From Arachnia rubra (GTDB lineage: Bacteria; Actinomycetota; Actinomycetes; Propionibacteriales; Propionibacteriaceae), in contig NZ_AP024463.1 of the NCBI RefSeq assembly GCF_019973735.1, forward strand, positions 1,488,001-1,552,000: a stretch of DNA of 64,000 nucleotides, in the 5' to 3' direction. Position numbers and translations under genes: made by a program. Shown here one piece after another: positions 8,476-16,802 of this stretch (the first letter of the stretch is position 1; every line of letters begins with the position of its first letter). The notes under the pieces are model-generated. The model had not been told where the DNA came from and ran no database searches. It was given only the letters and a program-made list of their open reading frames with translations.

Positions 8476-8509
8476 GTGTTACTGTATTAACTAATTAATA
8501 CAGTAACAC
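8476..8509. promoter_or_regulatory. 34-bp palindromic operator of the GntR-ABC operon
   Basis: Perfect inverted repeat: GTGTTACTGTATTAA (8476-8490), 4-nt spacer CTAA, and its exact complement at 8495-8509. The end of the repeat lies 13 bp before the gntR start. It contains AT-rich TAATTA/TATTAA hexamers that can serve as the -10, with TTGGTC at 8468-8473 as a weak -35. YtrA-type GntR repressors bind such palindromes at their own promoters, so this is very likely the autoregulatory operator. Confidence 0.88.
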
Positions 8510-8522
8510 GGAAGAGAGTGGG

Positions 8523-8876
8523 ATGGATTTCGATGCCAGTCGGCCGATATGGCTCCAGCTCAGAGAGGAGTTCGCCAGGCGCATCGTCATCAGGCAGTGG
8601 GCGCTTGGCCAGAGAATCCCCGGAGTGCGGGAACTGGCGGCCGAGCTTGGGGTCAACCCGAATACCGTTCAGCGGACTCTCGCGGACCTGGAGCGCGATG
8701 GCCTCTGCCGCTCCGAAAGAGCTGTAGGGCGCTTCATCACTAATGATGCCGAACGCATTGCGTGTCTTCGCCGTGATCTGGCGGCGGGGATGGCGGATGA
8801 GTTCATAGCCCGTGTACAAGGCTTTGGCCTGACTGAGACCGAAGCCGTCTCCCTCATCACAGAAAGGTGGCGATAG
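8523..8876 (+). CDS. GntR-family regulator, YtrA type
   Basis: 117-aa regulator with a GntR winged helix (ARRIVIRQWALGQRIPGVREL, then LGVNPNTVQRTL) at about 18-72 and a short C-terminal dimerisation helix pair. The compact size and lack of a ligand-binding domain are features of the YtrA subfamily, which control adjacent ABC exporters and often respond to cell-envelope stress. The GAAGAGAGTGGG leader gives a purine-rich ribosome site. The downstream ATPase start overlaps its stop. Autorepression through the perfect palindrome immediately upstream is expected. Confidence 0.92.
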   Translation: MDFDASRPIWLQLREEFARRIVIRQWALGQRIPGVRELAAELGVNPNTVQRTLADLERDGLCRSERAVGRFITNDAERIACLRRDLAAGMADEFIARVQGFGLTETEAVSLITERWR

Positions 8877-9610
8877 TGGCAGGCAGAAAAGAGAGACAAG
8901 AGGGCGCATCGCTGATCGCGATTCATGGTCTGGAGAAAAGTTTCGGTACAGTCCAAGCCCTTTCAGGGGTGGAACTGGAACTCGACGGTGGGCAGATAGT
9001 CGGCCTGTTGGGGGAGAACGGTTGCGGCAAGACCACCCTGCTGAAGGTGCTGGCAGGCGTCATGCAGGATTGCAGGGGTGAGGTGAGGATCGCAGGGTAT
9101 GAACCGGGAGTCACCACGAAGGCCTACGTCAGTTTCCTGCCTGATGTCAGCTACCTGAGTGGCTCCGCCACCATTGCCCAGTGCCTCAGGATGTTCGTGG
9201 ACTTCTTCCCGGATTTCCAGGTCGACAAGGCAAGCGACATGATCAAGTTCTTTGGCCTTGAACAGGACATGCGACTGAAACACATGAGCAAGGGCATGCG
9301 CGAGAAAGCCCAGATCGCCCTGGCCATGTCACGTGATGCCAAGGTGTTTCTACTTGATGAGCCCATCTCCGGGGTCGATCCTGCAGCTCGCGAGGTGATT
9401 CTCAACGGCATAGTGCGCAATCTGGAATCAGATGCCCTCGTCCTGATTTCCACCCACCTCATTCATGACCTTGAAGCAGTCCTTGACTCCGTCATCATGA
9501 TGCGCCACGGCAAGGTCATGCTCACCGGCCAGGTGGACGATCTCCGTGCTGAGCACGGACTATCCATCGACGCTCTTTTCCGGAAGGTTTACTCATGGTC
9601 CGAAAACTGA
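8876..9610 (+). CDS. ABC transporter ATP-binding protein (YtrB/EcsA-like)
   Basis: Cytoplasmic ATPase of an exporter-type ABC system, 244 aa. Walker A is GENGCGKT (46-53), the signature is MSKGMREK instead of LSGGQ, Walker B is VFLLDEP and the H-loop is STHLIHD. The SKGM signature is common in this exporter group. GTG at 8876 is preferred because AGAAAGG lies at a good distance and the TAG of gntR overlaps it (TAGTG); GTG at 8867 is possible. It overlaps the permease gene by 16 nt. Regulator, ATPase and permease form one operon under the palindrome. Confidence 0.9.
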   Translation: MAGRKERQEGASLIAIHGLEKSFGTVQALSGVELELDGGQIVGLLGENGCGKTTLLKVLAGVMQDCRGEVRIAGYEPGVTTKAYVSFLPDVSYLSGSATIAQCLRMFVDFFPDFQVDKASDMIKFFGLEQDMRLKHMSKGMREKAQIALAMSRDAKVFLLDEPISGVDPAAREVILNGIVRNLESDALVLISTHLIHDLEAVLDSVIMMRHGKVMLTGQVDDLRAEHGLSIDALFRKVYSWSEN

Positions 9611-10410
9611 TCAAACACGAGATCCTGCGCACTGGCCCCCTGTTGGGCTTGATCCTGGACGTGGGTACCCTCACAGTGCTGGGCTCCGGTGTCCTGGCAA
9701 GCCTCAGGTTTCCTCTTCTCTCAGCCGTCTCAGCAGTGATCGGGTTCATCGCGGTCGCGTTCCCATGGCCGCTGGGCAACCTGGCTCTCACCATTGATTT
9801 CTGGCGCACCTCCTGGGGAAGGGCCGGTTACCTCACCCACAGCCTGCCAGCCAAGGGATCCACGATTTTATGGGCGCGGCTGGCCTGGGGGCTCATGGCT
9901 CAGCTGGTCTTCCTTGTCTGGACAGTATCAGCGATGCTGGCGATGCTCTATCTGGCAAATCCGGTCCCTGCAGGCGATGGGCCTGGTATCGAAAGGATTA
10001 TTTCCCAGGCACTGGGCGAGATCAGCCGGATGGTGCCTTGGTGGCAGTCGGCGCTGGTTGTACTCGCCTTGTTGCTTATCGGCTGGGCCTACCTTGTAAT
10101 GTTCTACTTCGCGGCCACCGTCGGCAATGGCCCGAAGTTGGCCGGCTTCGGAGCGGCCGGGCCGGTCATCACCTGGGTGATCACCTATGTGGTGCTCGGC
10201 CTTCTGATTGTGGGCTCGTTCCTGCTGCTCGTCGGCCTGGTCCTGGGGGATAGGGGATTGCACTTCACGACGGTAGACATGGTGCGAGCCGTCCAGGTGA
10301 ATGACGGGAGTGTCATACCGTTTGGTTTTGTTCCCGTGATAATCGCATCGGTCGCCATCTGGGTCCCATGGATGGCTCACAACTGGAACCACCGGGTCTC
10401 ATTGCGGTGA
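9595..10410 (+). CDS. ABC exporter membrane protein
   Basis: 271-aa integral membrane protein with about six hydrophobic segments (for example GLILDVGTLTVLGSGVLASL, LVFLVWTVSAMLAMLYLA, ALVVLALLLIGWAYLVMFYF, VITYVVLGLLIVGSFLLLVG). It starts inside the ATPase gene, so the two are translationally coupled. There is no extracellular binding protein, which fits an exporter. The substrate is unknown; envelope-active peptides are a reasonable guess from the YtrA-type regulation. Confidence 0.85.
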   Translation: MVRKLIKHEILRTGPLLGLILDVGTLTVLGSGVLASLRFPLLSAVSAVIGFIAVAFPWPLGNLALTIDFWRTSWGRAGYLTHSLPAKGSTILWARLAWGLMAQLVFLVWTVSAMLAMLYLANPVPAGDGPGIERIISQALGEISRMVPWWQSALVVLALLLIGWAYLVMFYFAATVGNGPKLAGFGAAGPVITWVITYVVLGLLIVGSFLLLVGLVLGDRGLHFTTVDMVRAVQVNDGSVIPFGFVPVIIASVAIWVPWMAHNWNHRVSLR

Positions 10411-10463
10411 TCCCTGGACGGGTGGTCTGGCCGTGTCGTGTGCGCGGCCGGGGTGCCCGCGTC

Positions 10464-10469
10464 TATGGT
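10464..10469 (+). promoter_or_regulatory. -10 element of the DUF3097 gene
   Basis: TATGGT ends 7 nt before the ATG at 10477, consistent with a leaderless transcript. Confidence 0.4.
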
Positions 10470-10476
10470 GTGACGA

Positions 10477-11322
10477 ATGGATCGTTACCGCGATGACGTG
10501 CTGCGTCCGGGCTGGCAGCAAGCCCACCTCAAGAAGACCCGCGATGTTCCTGTGGAGAAGGATCTCGTTGTCGAATTCGACGACTTCTGCGGGGCGGTCG
10601 TCGGCTGGGAGAACGGCATCGTCGTGCTGGAGGACCGGAAGGGGAAACGGCGCAGCTTCCCTTTCGGGCCAGGATTCCTGCTCGAGGGTGAGCCGGTTGC
10701 GCTGCAGCCTCCGTTGCGAGTCACAAATTCAAAGACTCGTTATACCGCCTCCGGTTCCAGGGTCTCGGAGGCCCCCGCCCAGGCAAAAGTGGCGTTGCCA
10801 TCCCGCATCTACGTTGAGGGCCGGCACGACGCGGAGCTGGTCGAGAAAATCTGGGGGGCTGATCTGCGGCACGTCGGGGTGGTCGTGGAATACCTGGGGG
10901 GCATCGACGACCTGCCCGGCGTCGTCGCTGGGTTCAACCCCGGGCCGGGACGGCGTCTCGGGGTGCTGGTCGATCACCTGGTGCCGGGCAGTAAGGAGTC
11001 CCGGATCGCCGAACAGGTGGCGAGGGCCGGCTACCGGGACCATGTTCTCGTTACCGGCCACGAGTTCATCGACATCTGGCAGGCCATCAAACCCGAACGT
11101 ATCGGCCGCAAGGCCTGGCCGCGGGTTCCCAGGGACCAGGATTTCAAGAAGGGGACCCTCCAGGCCCTCGGCCTACCACATGCAGATCAGGCTGACATCG
11201 CCCGTGCCTGGCAGGCGATGCTCGCACGGGTCCGGACGTGGCGTGATCTCGAACCTCAGTTGAACCAGCGCATGGAGCTGCTGATCGATTTCGTCACGCA
11301 GGATCACCTTGACCTTGGCTAA
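10477..11322 (+). CDS. DUF3097 family protein
   Basis: 281-aa protein matching the actinobacterial DUF3097 family in layout: an N-terminal SH3-like part (VVEFDDFCGAVVGWENGIVVLEDRKG), then a TOPRIM-like core (SRIYVEGRHDAELVEKIWG, VVEYLGGIDDL, LGVLVDHLVPGSKESRI) and a helical end. The E...DHD-like acidic spacing (YVEGRHDAEL, LVDHLVPGSKE) resembles the metal-binding residues of TOPRIM nucleic-acid enzymes, but no function is established. It precedes an inositol-monophosphatase-like gene by 9 bp, although that gene has its own start-proximal -10. Confidence 0.85.
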   Translation: MDRYRDDVLRPGWQQAHLKKTRDVPVEKDLVVEFDDFCGAVVGWENGIVVLEDRKGKRRSFPFGPGFLLEGEPVALQPPLRVTNSKTRYTASGSRVSEAPAQAKVALPSRIYVEGRHDAELVEKIWGADLRHVGVVVEYLGGIDDLPGVVAGFNPGPGRRLGVLVDHLVPGSKESRIAEQVARAGYRDHVLVTGHEFIDIWQAIKPERIGRKAWPRVPRDQDFKKGTLQALGLPHADQADIARAWQAMLARVRTWRDLEPQLNQRMELLIDFVTQDHLDLG

Positions 11323-11325
11323 TGT
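11320..11325 (+). promoter_or_regulatory. -10 element of the inositol-monophosphatase-like gene
   Basis: TAATGT ends 6 nt before the ATG at 11332. Its first base lies in the stop codon of the preceding gene. Confidence 0.45.
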
Positions 11326-11331
11326 GAGCAT

Positions 11332-12123
11332 ATGGACACCGCAGCCATCCTGGAATTGATCAAGGAGATCGCAGAGGCAGTCATCAATCCCCGGTTCCGG
11401 GCACTTGAGCAGAAAGACGTGGAGACAAAGTCCTCCGCGAATGATCTGGTCACCATTGCAGACAAAGAGGCCGAGGCCCATCTTGCCGAGACATTGCGCA
11501 GGATCTATCCCGGTGCGCTGGTGATCGGCGAGGAGGCGGTGTTCGTCAATCCGGATCTGCGCCGCAGACTGCCCGGCGCAGATCATGCTCTGGTGATCGA
11601 CCCGATTGACGGGACCCGCAACTTCGTCAGGGGACGGATGGAACATGGCGTGATGCTGGCCGAGACCCGGGCAGGGGTCACGACCCGAGGATGGATCTGG
11701 CAGCCGCAGACCGGTCGCGGCTACGTGGCGGAGAGAGGAGCCGGAGTGCTCTTGAACGGGGAGCCGATTGTGCCGGAGAAGCACGACCGGCTACCGCTCG
11801 GCGCTTCGTCGAGGGAGCGCCTGCAGGGATTCACGGCCGAGGGTGAGCTCTCGCCGGTGGCCCAGTCCTATTTCGCCTGCGCCTTCGACTATCCGAGGGT
11901 GCTGCACGGGGAACTGGACTTTATCCAGTACACCAAGATGCTGCCGTGGGATCATCTGGCGGGATCCCTCATGGTGGTTGAGAGCGGCGGTGTCTCCCGG
12001 ACCATGAACGGTAGTGACTACACAGCCGCGTCCGATACCAGGGGGCTGATCGTGGCGAGCAGCGAGCAGATCTGGGATAAGGTCCGCGCATGCTGGCCGG
12101 TGGGCTCGTCAGGCAAGCGGTAG
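11332..12123 (+). CDS. Inositol monophosphatase family protein
   Basis: Mg-dependent phosphatase fold, 263 aa. The metal-binding residues are GEE at 66-68, DPIDGT with Asp90 and Asp93, and WDHLAG with Asp207 near the C-terminus. These motifs are shared by inositol monophosphatase, histidinol phosphatase HisN and fructose-bisphosphatase-like members, so the exact substrate is open. It overlaps the convergent MBL gene by 15 bp at the 3' end. Confidence 0.88.
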   Translation: MDTAAILELIKEIAEAVINPRFRALEQKDVETKSSANDLVTIADKEAEAHLAETLRRIYPGALVIGEEAVFVNPDLRRRLPGADHALVIDPIDGTRNFVRGRMEHGVMLAETRAGVTTRGWIWQPQTGRGYVAERGAGVLLNGEPIVPEKHDRLPLGASSRERLQGFTAEGELSPVAQSYFACAFDYPRVLHGELDFIQYTKMLPWDHLAGSLMVVESGGVSRTMNGSDYTAASDTRGLIVASSEQIWDKVRACWPVGSSGKR

Positions 12124-12957
12124 CTGCTTTCGTGGCTCCAGGCCCCGTCGTGCCAGGTCCTGGTAGAGCAGGGGCAGCATAATCTGCATCGTTTCCAGGC
12201 TGAAGGGCCAGTCGGCGGCCCCGAGCGCGTCTTGAACCATGACCCCTCGATGCACGAGATCCTCCACAGTGCCTTGGACCATGGCGATCTCGGCACGCTG
12301 CCGGAAACAGAAGTCCCGGTCCACCATGAGCGACCATGGGTCTGTGAGGCCGTGCCCCGGCACGAAGCGAGTGGCCTCAGTGGACGCGCCCAGCACCCCG
12401 TCCAGGACCTTCGGCCAGTTCCTGAAGTCGGATGCTGTGCTGAACTGTGGATCACCTGCGCTCTCGACGAGATCACCCATGAAGATGACATCCTCACCAG
12501 GGACGACTGCGACGATGTCGGCCTGGGTGTGAGCGGGTCCCAGATGAAGCATTTCGATACGCACCCGTCCCAGGTCCAGGGACTTCGCCAGGACGAAGGT
12601 CTCATCGGCGGCGGGCAGTGGCGATAGTCCGATGGCGGCAGCGGCATCAAGGGTTTCAACCTCAGGGGTGCTGGCTAGGTCCTCGTGGGCTATGGCCGTC
12701 ACTCCCTCCATTCCAGCCAGGCCGAACCAGTGGTCGTGGTGTGGATGGGTGATCACCGCGTGGGTGACCGGCACACTGATGAAGTCGCGTGCTTGCTTCA
12801 GCAGTTCCGCCCCCTGCTGAGGTGTCGACCCGCAGTCGACCAGCGCGGCGCGTTCCTGGCCGGCAACCAGCCCAGCGGTGACGCCGTAGGGCTGCAGGAC
12901 GCTGATGTGTACGGAGGGGCTCACGGATTGCCACGGGCCGATAGACGCCTTGCGCAT
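12109..12957 (-). CDS. MBL-fold metallo-hydrolase
   Basis: 282-aa metallo-beta-lactamase-fold hydrolase. The zinc motif is HPHHDH at 71-76, later ligands appear in LGPAHTQAD, IFMGDLVES and VPGHG. The final 70 residues are a helical extension. The pattern resembles class-B-lactamase-like or glyoxalase-II-like hydrolases, but substrate residues do not identify one. ATG at 12957 has TAGTCT 6 nt upstream on the minus strand, in the 86-bp region shared with hrcA. Confidence 0.88.
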   Translation of the reverse strand: MRKASIGPWQSVSPSVHISVLQPYGVTAGLVAGQERAALVDCGSTPQQGAELLKQARDFISVPVTHAVITHPHHDHWFGLAGMEGVTAIAHEDLASTPEVETLDAAAAIGLSPLPAADETFVLAKSLDLGRVRIEMLHLGPAHTQADIVAVVPGEDVIFMGDLVESAGDPQFSTASDFRNWPKVLDGVLGASTEATRFVPGHGLTDPWSLMVDRDFCFRQRAEIAMVQGTVEDLVHRGVMVQDALGAADWPFSLETMQIMLPLLYQDLARRGLEPRKQLPLA

Positions 12958-12963
12958 GGCCCG

Positions 12964-12969
12964 AGACTA
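12964..12969 (-). promoter_or_regulatory. -10 element of the MBL gene (leaderless)
   Basis: TAGTCT on the minus strand ends 6 nt before the ATG at 12957. Confidence 0.5.
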
Positions 12970-13001
12970 CAACGGCGGAATGTATTGCGCGGGTGCTCTA
13001 C

Positions 13002-13030
13002 ACTGGCACTCGCGCGCTTCGAGTGCCAGT
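13002..13030. promoter_or_regulatory. CIRCE element of the hrcA-dnaJ operon
   Basis: ACTGGCACTC (13002-13011), a 9-nt spacer, then GAGTGCCAGT (13021-13030): perfect 10-bp arms with the CIRCE GCACTC-N9-GAGTGC core. TACACT at 12999-13004 is a likely -10, so HrcA bound here would cover the transcription start. It lies 13 bp before hrcA. Confidence 0.93.
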
Positions 13031-13043
13031 GAGGAGGTGACCC

Positions 13044-14051
13044 ATGCTCGACGACCGGAAGATGCAGGTGCTGCGTGCCATCGTCACGGACTATGTGGCA
13101 AGCCGGGAACCTGTCGGCTCCAAAGCGCTTGTGGAACGGCATCAGCTTGGTGTGTCCCCGGCCACGGTTCGCAACGACATGGCGGTCCTGGAGGAGGAAG
13201 GCTACATCGCTCAGCCTCACACGAGTGCCGGACGTATCCCCACTGACAAGGGGTACCGGCTTTTTGTGGACAAGCTTGCCACCATCAAACCACTCTCCGC
13301 GGCTGAGCGCAGGGCCATCAATGCCTTCATGGCCGGGGCGCTGGACGTCAACGATCTTGTCACCCGCACAGTCCGCCTGCTGGCTCAGCTGACTCACCAG
13401 GTGGCGATTGTGCAGTATCCCGCAGCCCAACGTAGCACTATCGCGCATGTGGAACTGGTGCAGCTGGCGCCGGGGCGGCTTCTCGTGATCATGGTCAGCT
13501 CCACCGGCCGGGTGGATCAGCAGATCCTAGAGCTTCCGGGGCTGGGAGCTGAGGATGTTCACTTGGCAAGCCTGAAACTGCGGGAGGCCGCTCTTGGGTA
13601 TACCGCTGCTGATGCGGCGACACGCATCGCCGTGACCCTGGATGAGCTCGACCCAGCCAGGCGCGTTCGGATAAATCCGGTCTTCGCCGTTGCGCTCGAG
13701 CTGCTCGGCGCCGATCCAGTGGCACAGGTTGTGGTGGCGGGTGTTCCCAACCTCGCCGGGCACTCTTTCACAACTGGGCTGCGGCCCCTGCTGGAGGCTC
13801 TCGAGGAGCAGGTCGTGCTGCTGCGTCTCCTTGATGAGGCCACCAGTGATGACGTCACCGTGCGCATCGGAGCCGAGAATACCCCTGAGGGATTCAAATC
13901 CACCTCGCTGGTGGCCACCGGGTACTCGGTTGGAAACGAGCGTGCTGCTTCCCTGGGAGTGGTCGGTCCCACTCGCATGGACTATCCCTCCACCATCGCA
14001 TCCGTACGTGCCGTCGCGCGGTACGTGAGTCGCATCCTCACGGAAGGCTGA
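13044..14051 (+). CDS. hrcA: Heat-inducible transcription repressor HrcA
   Basis: Repressor of heat-shock genes, 335 aa. The N-terminal winged helix (REPVGSKALVERHQLGVSPATVRNDMAVLEEEGYI) and HTSAGRIPTDKGYRLFVD are hallmark HrcA segments, and GAF-like and inserted dimerisation parts follow. GAGGAGGTGA just upstream supplies a strong ribosome site. It binds the CIRCE repeat ahead of its own gene, giving autoregulation that depends on chaperone availability. dnaJ follows after 3 bp. Confidence 0.96.
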   Translation: MLDDRKMQVLRAIVTDYVASREPVGSKALVERHQLGVSPATVRNDMAVLEEEGYIAQPHTSAGRIPTDKGYRLFVDKLATIKPLSAAERRAINAFMAGALDVNDLVTRTVRLLAQLTHQVAIVQYPAAQRSTIAHVELVQLAPGRLLVIMVSSTGRVDQQILELPGLGAEDVHLASLKLREAALGYTAADAATRIAVTLDELDPARRVRINPVFAVALELLGADPVAQVVVAGVPNLAGHSFTTGLRPLLEALEEQVVLLRLLDEATSDDVTVRIGAENTPEGFKSTSLVATGYSVGNERAASLGVVGPTRMDYPSTIASVRAVARYVSRILTEG

Positions 14052-14054
14052 GCA

Positions 14055-15221
14055 TTGAGCAAGGACTACTACGAAATCCTCGGGGTCGATGAGGAGGCCA
14101 CGACGGAGCAGATCAAGAGGGCCTACCGCCGCAAGGCGATGAAGGTGCATCCTGACGTGGCCCAGGGCGAGGATGCTGCTGAGAAGTTCAAGGAGCTCAG
14201 TGAGGCCTATGAGGTGCTCAGTGACTCCAACAAACGTGCCATTTACGACCAGGGCGGCGACCCGCTTGGACGAGGTGGAGCCGGGGGAGCTGGCGGCTTC
14301 GGCGGGACTGGTTTTGGTGGGTTTGATTTCTCCACCATCATGGATGCCATGTTCGGTGGTCAGGCGGCCGGCCGCGGCCCGAGATCCCGTACTCAGCGGG
14401 GGCAGGATGCGCTGGTCAGGACAGGGCTGGAACTGCATGAGGCTGTTTTTGGATGCACGAAATCCATCAGGATCGACGCGGCAGTGGTGTGCCCGCGGTG
14501 CCAGGGCTCAGGCGGGGCGCCCGGGTCTCAGCCGGTGACCTGCAGCACGTGCCATGGCCAGGGCGAGGTGACGACGGTGCAGCGCAGTTTCATCGGGGAC
14601 ATCCGTACTGCCCAGCGATGCCCCACCTGCCAGGGATTCGGGACCATCATCCCGGAACCCTGCGTCGAGTGTTCCGGGGAGGGACGGGTGCGCAGCTCGC
14701 GTGACGTTTCCGTGCGTATCCCCGCTGGCGTTTCCACTGGAAACCGGATCCACCTGGAAGGACGCGGCGAGGTGGGACGCGGTGGCGGTCCCGCCGGTGA
14801 CCTCTACGTGGAGCTGGTGGTTGCTGAGCATGACCGGTTCCGTCGTGACGGTGACAACCTGGAGACGGTGGTGACCTTGCCCATGACTGCTGCCGCACTG
14901 GGCACCAGCATCGACGTGAAGACCCTGGAGGCCGAGTGGGAGGGCTCCGAGGAGGCGGACCGGAAGGTTACCGTCGAGGTTCCAGCCGGTATGCAGTCAG
15001 GTGCCCGGATCCCGCTGAAGGGGCGCGGTGTGCCACGGCTGCGCGGTGGTGGTAGGGGAGAGCTGGGAGTCACCTTCGTGGTCGAGACTCCCCGGAAACT
15101 GGATGACAGGCAGCGTGATCTGCTGCGTCAGCTCGCGGAATTGCGGGACGAGACCAAGGTCGAGGCCAAGCACCCCGGTCACAAGGGGGTCAGGGGCTGG
15201 TTCAAGGAGACCTTCGGGTGA
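14055..15221 (+). CDS. dnaJ: Chaperone protein DnaJ
   Basis: Hsp40 co-chaperone of DnaK, 388 aa. The J domain occupies about 4-66 with HPD at 32-34, then a Gly/Phe-rich linker ([13 protein letters not shown]). Four CXXCXGXG zinc repeats follow ([32 protein letters not shown]), then the C-terminal substrate-binding domains. The start is a TTG at 14055, 3 bp after hrcA. This is the DnaJ2 paralogue usually linked to hrcA in Actinobacteria. rsmE overlaps its stop. Confidence 0.95.
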   Translation: MSKDYYEILGVDEEATTEQIKRAYRRKAMKVHPDVAQGEDAAEKFKELSEAYEVLSDSNKRAIYDQGGDPLGRGGAGGAGGFGGTGFGGFDFSTIMDAMFGGQAAGRGPRSRTQRGQDALVRTGLELHEAVFGCTKSIRIDAAVVCPRCQGSGGAPGSQPVTCSTCHGQGEVTTVQRSFIGDIRTAQRCPTCQGFGTIIPEPCVECSGEGRVRSSRDVSVRIPAGVSTGNRIHLEGRGEVGRGGGPAGDLYVELVVAEHDRFRRDGDNLETVVTLPMTAAALGTSIDVKTLEAEWEGSEEADRKVTVEVPAGMQSGARIPLKGRGVPRLRGGGRGELGVTFVVETPRKLDDRQRDLLRQLAELRDETKVEAKHPGHKGVRGWFKETFG

Positions 15222-15976
15222 GCGATGCGCTTTTCCTCGCTGAGATCGGTCAGGCGGGGATCGGCGGAGTCGTCGAGGTCACCGGTGACGAGGCCCGGCA
15301 TGCGGTGACGGTCAAGCGCACAAGGGTGGGAGAGAGTGTGCTGCTGTCCGACGGTGCCGGCCGCGCTGTCCGGGGATGCATTACGAGCACCGGGAAGGAC
15401 AGGTTCTCAGTTGAAGTCACTGAGATACTGGGGAGTCCTGCCCAACCCCATCGGTTCGTGGTGGTGCAGGCACTCGCCAAAGGCGATCGCTCTGAGTTCG
15501 CGGTCGAGATCATGACCGAGGTGGGGGCAGACGAGATCATCGCCTGGCAGGCGTCACGCTCTATCGTGCGCTGGCGCGGGGAGCGTGGGGCCAAGTCGCT
15601 GGGCCGGTGGGCTGCGACCGCTCGTGAGGCCACGAAACAGTCCAGGCGGTTCCGCATTCCCAGGGTGTCGGCAGCCAGTACCGGCCAGGTGGTGGAGAGA
15701 ATCCGTTCTGCTGCCCTGGCCTTGGTGCTGCATGAAGCCGCTGAGCAGTCCATCACGCACCTCACATTGCCCGGGGAGGGGGACGTCCTGCTGATCGTCG
15801 GCCCGGAGGGTGGGATCAGCCCGGAAGAACTGAGCTGGTTCCAGGAGGCGGGGGCTGTTCCAATCCGGATCAGCGACGGTGTACTGCGTACCTCCACGGC
15901 CGGCGCGGTTGCTCTCGGACAGCTCAGCGTTCTAGCAGCGAATCAGCAGGGCCCCAGGGTCGATCCACGCCTCTAG
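15218..15976 (+). CDS. rsmE: 16S rRNA m3U1498 methyltransferase RsmE
   Basis: SPOUT-class methyltransferase that methylates U1498 of 16S rRNA using SAM, 252 aa. The N-terminal PUA-like part includes [17 protein letters not shown]. The trefoil-knot SAM site is visible as [18 protein letters not shown] and [11 protein letters not shown]. The GTG start at 15218 overlaps the dnaJ stop (GTGA). The hrcA-dnaJ-rsmE order is common in Actinobacteria. Its 3' end overlaps the convergent lipid kinase by 45 bp. Confidence 0.94.
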   Translation: MSDALFLAEIGQAGIGGVVEVTGDEARHAVTVKRTRVGESVLLSDGAGRAVRGCITSTGKDRFSVEVTEILGSPAQPHRFVVVQALAKGDRSEFAVEIMTEVGADEIIAWQASRSIVRWRGERGAKSLGRWAATAREATKQSRRFRIPRVSAASTGQVVERIRSAALALVLHEAAEQSITHLTLPGEGDVLLIVGPEGGISPEELSWFQEAGAVPIRISDGVLRTSTAGAVALGQLSVLAANQQGPRVDPRL

Positions 15977-16780
15977 CGAGGAGATGCCTGGGAACAGGTC
16001 ACCATCGATCTGCGCCATGACCGGGGCCTCAGACTCGATGAGCACGTGCCCGGTGCCCCAGCGGTGCAGCTTGCCCGCATCCCGCCGGGACCGCGCAATT
16101 CCCGTGTAGGCGACCGGTATCCAATCGGCCCAGCTCCTCACACCGAGATGCAGCACATGGAGTCTGCCGTCGTCGGGCCGGGCGCTGGGGAACATTGAGG
16201 CCGTTGGTATCTTGCCGATATTGCCCGCCAGAACTGTCCAGGCCTCGACAGGCTGTCCGTTGATCTTGAAGGGAATCCGGGGCCTGCCCGCGGTTTTCAA
16301 GCCAGCCACGGCGTAGGCCAGCCAGCCGAGCCGCCTCTTCGATTCAGTGCGCACCTCCGAGATGGTCTCGGCGTCCCGTCCCATTCCCGCCGCCACGAGA
16401 AAGGGGCTGGCAGCACTGCCGTCGAGACTGGCCCACCCGAGATCCACGGCGCGAGGAACTCCCTGCGTCGCCACTTTCCTACCGTACATGCCTAGCGGAA
16501 TCCCAAGATTCCTGGCATAGACGCACGCGGTTCCCGTGGCGAGGATTCCCAGCGGCACGCCGCTGCCGGCCAGGGCGCCCGCGACAAGACGCTGAGTGCC
16601 ATCACCACCCGCGACGACCAGGCTCTCGGCTCCGTCGGAGAGCGCCTGCGCCACCTGGGCGGGCCCAGGGGAGTCCGGGGTTGTCCGGTAGGTGCGGATA
16701 GGTCCGAAGGCCGCAAGTTCTCGTTCCGCGGCCGCTGCTCCCTCATGGATCGGGTTCAGGATCAGCGCCGTGAAAGACAT
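15932..16780 (-). CDS. Diacylglycerol/lipid kinase family protein
   Basis: 282-aa DAGK-catalytic-domain protein. The nucleotide motif GGDGT is at 58-62 (VVAGGDGTQRLV), followed by LGILATGTACVYARNLGIP, close to the usual LPxGTxNxxAR pattern but with Ala-Cys-Val where Asn-Asp-Phe is common. The C-terminal half holds the small-molecule binding sandwich (ASMFPSARPDDGRLHVL). It probably phosphorylates a lipid such as diacylglycerol or a glycolipid precursor. ATG at 16780 is only 22 bp from the divergent tgt start, with its -10 overlapping that of tgt. Confidence 0.87.
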   Translation of the reverse strand: MSFTALILNPIHEGAAAAERELAAFGPIRTYRTTPDSPGPAQVAQALSDGAESLVVAGGDGTQRLVAGALAGSGVPLGILATGTACVYARNLGIPLGMYGRKVATQGVPRAVDLGWASLDGSAASPFLVAAGMGRDAETISEVRTESKRRLGWLAYAVAGLKTAGRPRIPFKINGQPVEAWTVLAGNIGKIPTASMFPSARPDDGRLHVLHLGVRSWADWIPVAYTGIARSRRDAGKLHRWGTGHVLIESEAPVMAQIDGDLFPGISSLEAWIDPGALLIRC

Positions 16781-16786
16781 GGGTCA

Positions 16787-16796
16787 ACGGTAGCCT
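16787..16796. promoter_or_regulatory. Overlapping divergent -10 elements of the lipid kinase and tgt
   Basis: ACGGTAGCCT reads TAGCCT (16791-16796) on the plus strand, 6 nt before tgt GTG 16803, and TACCGT (16792-16787) on the minus strand, 6 nt before the kinase ATG 16780. The two hexamers share the central TA, so RNA polymerase can occupy only one direction at a time. Confidence 0.6.
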
Positions 16797-16802
16797 TGCC
16801 CG

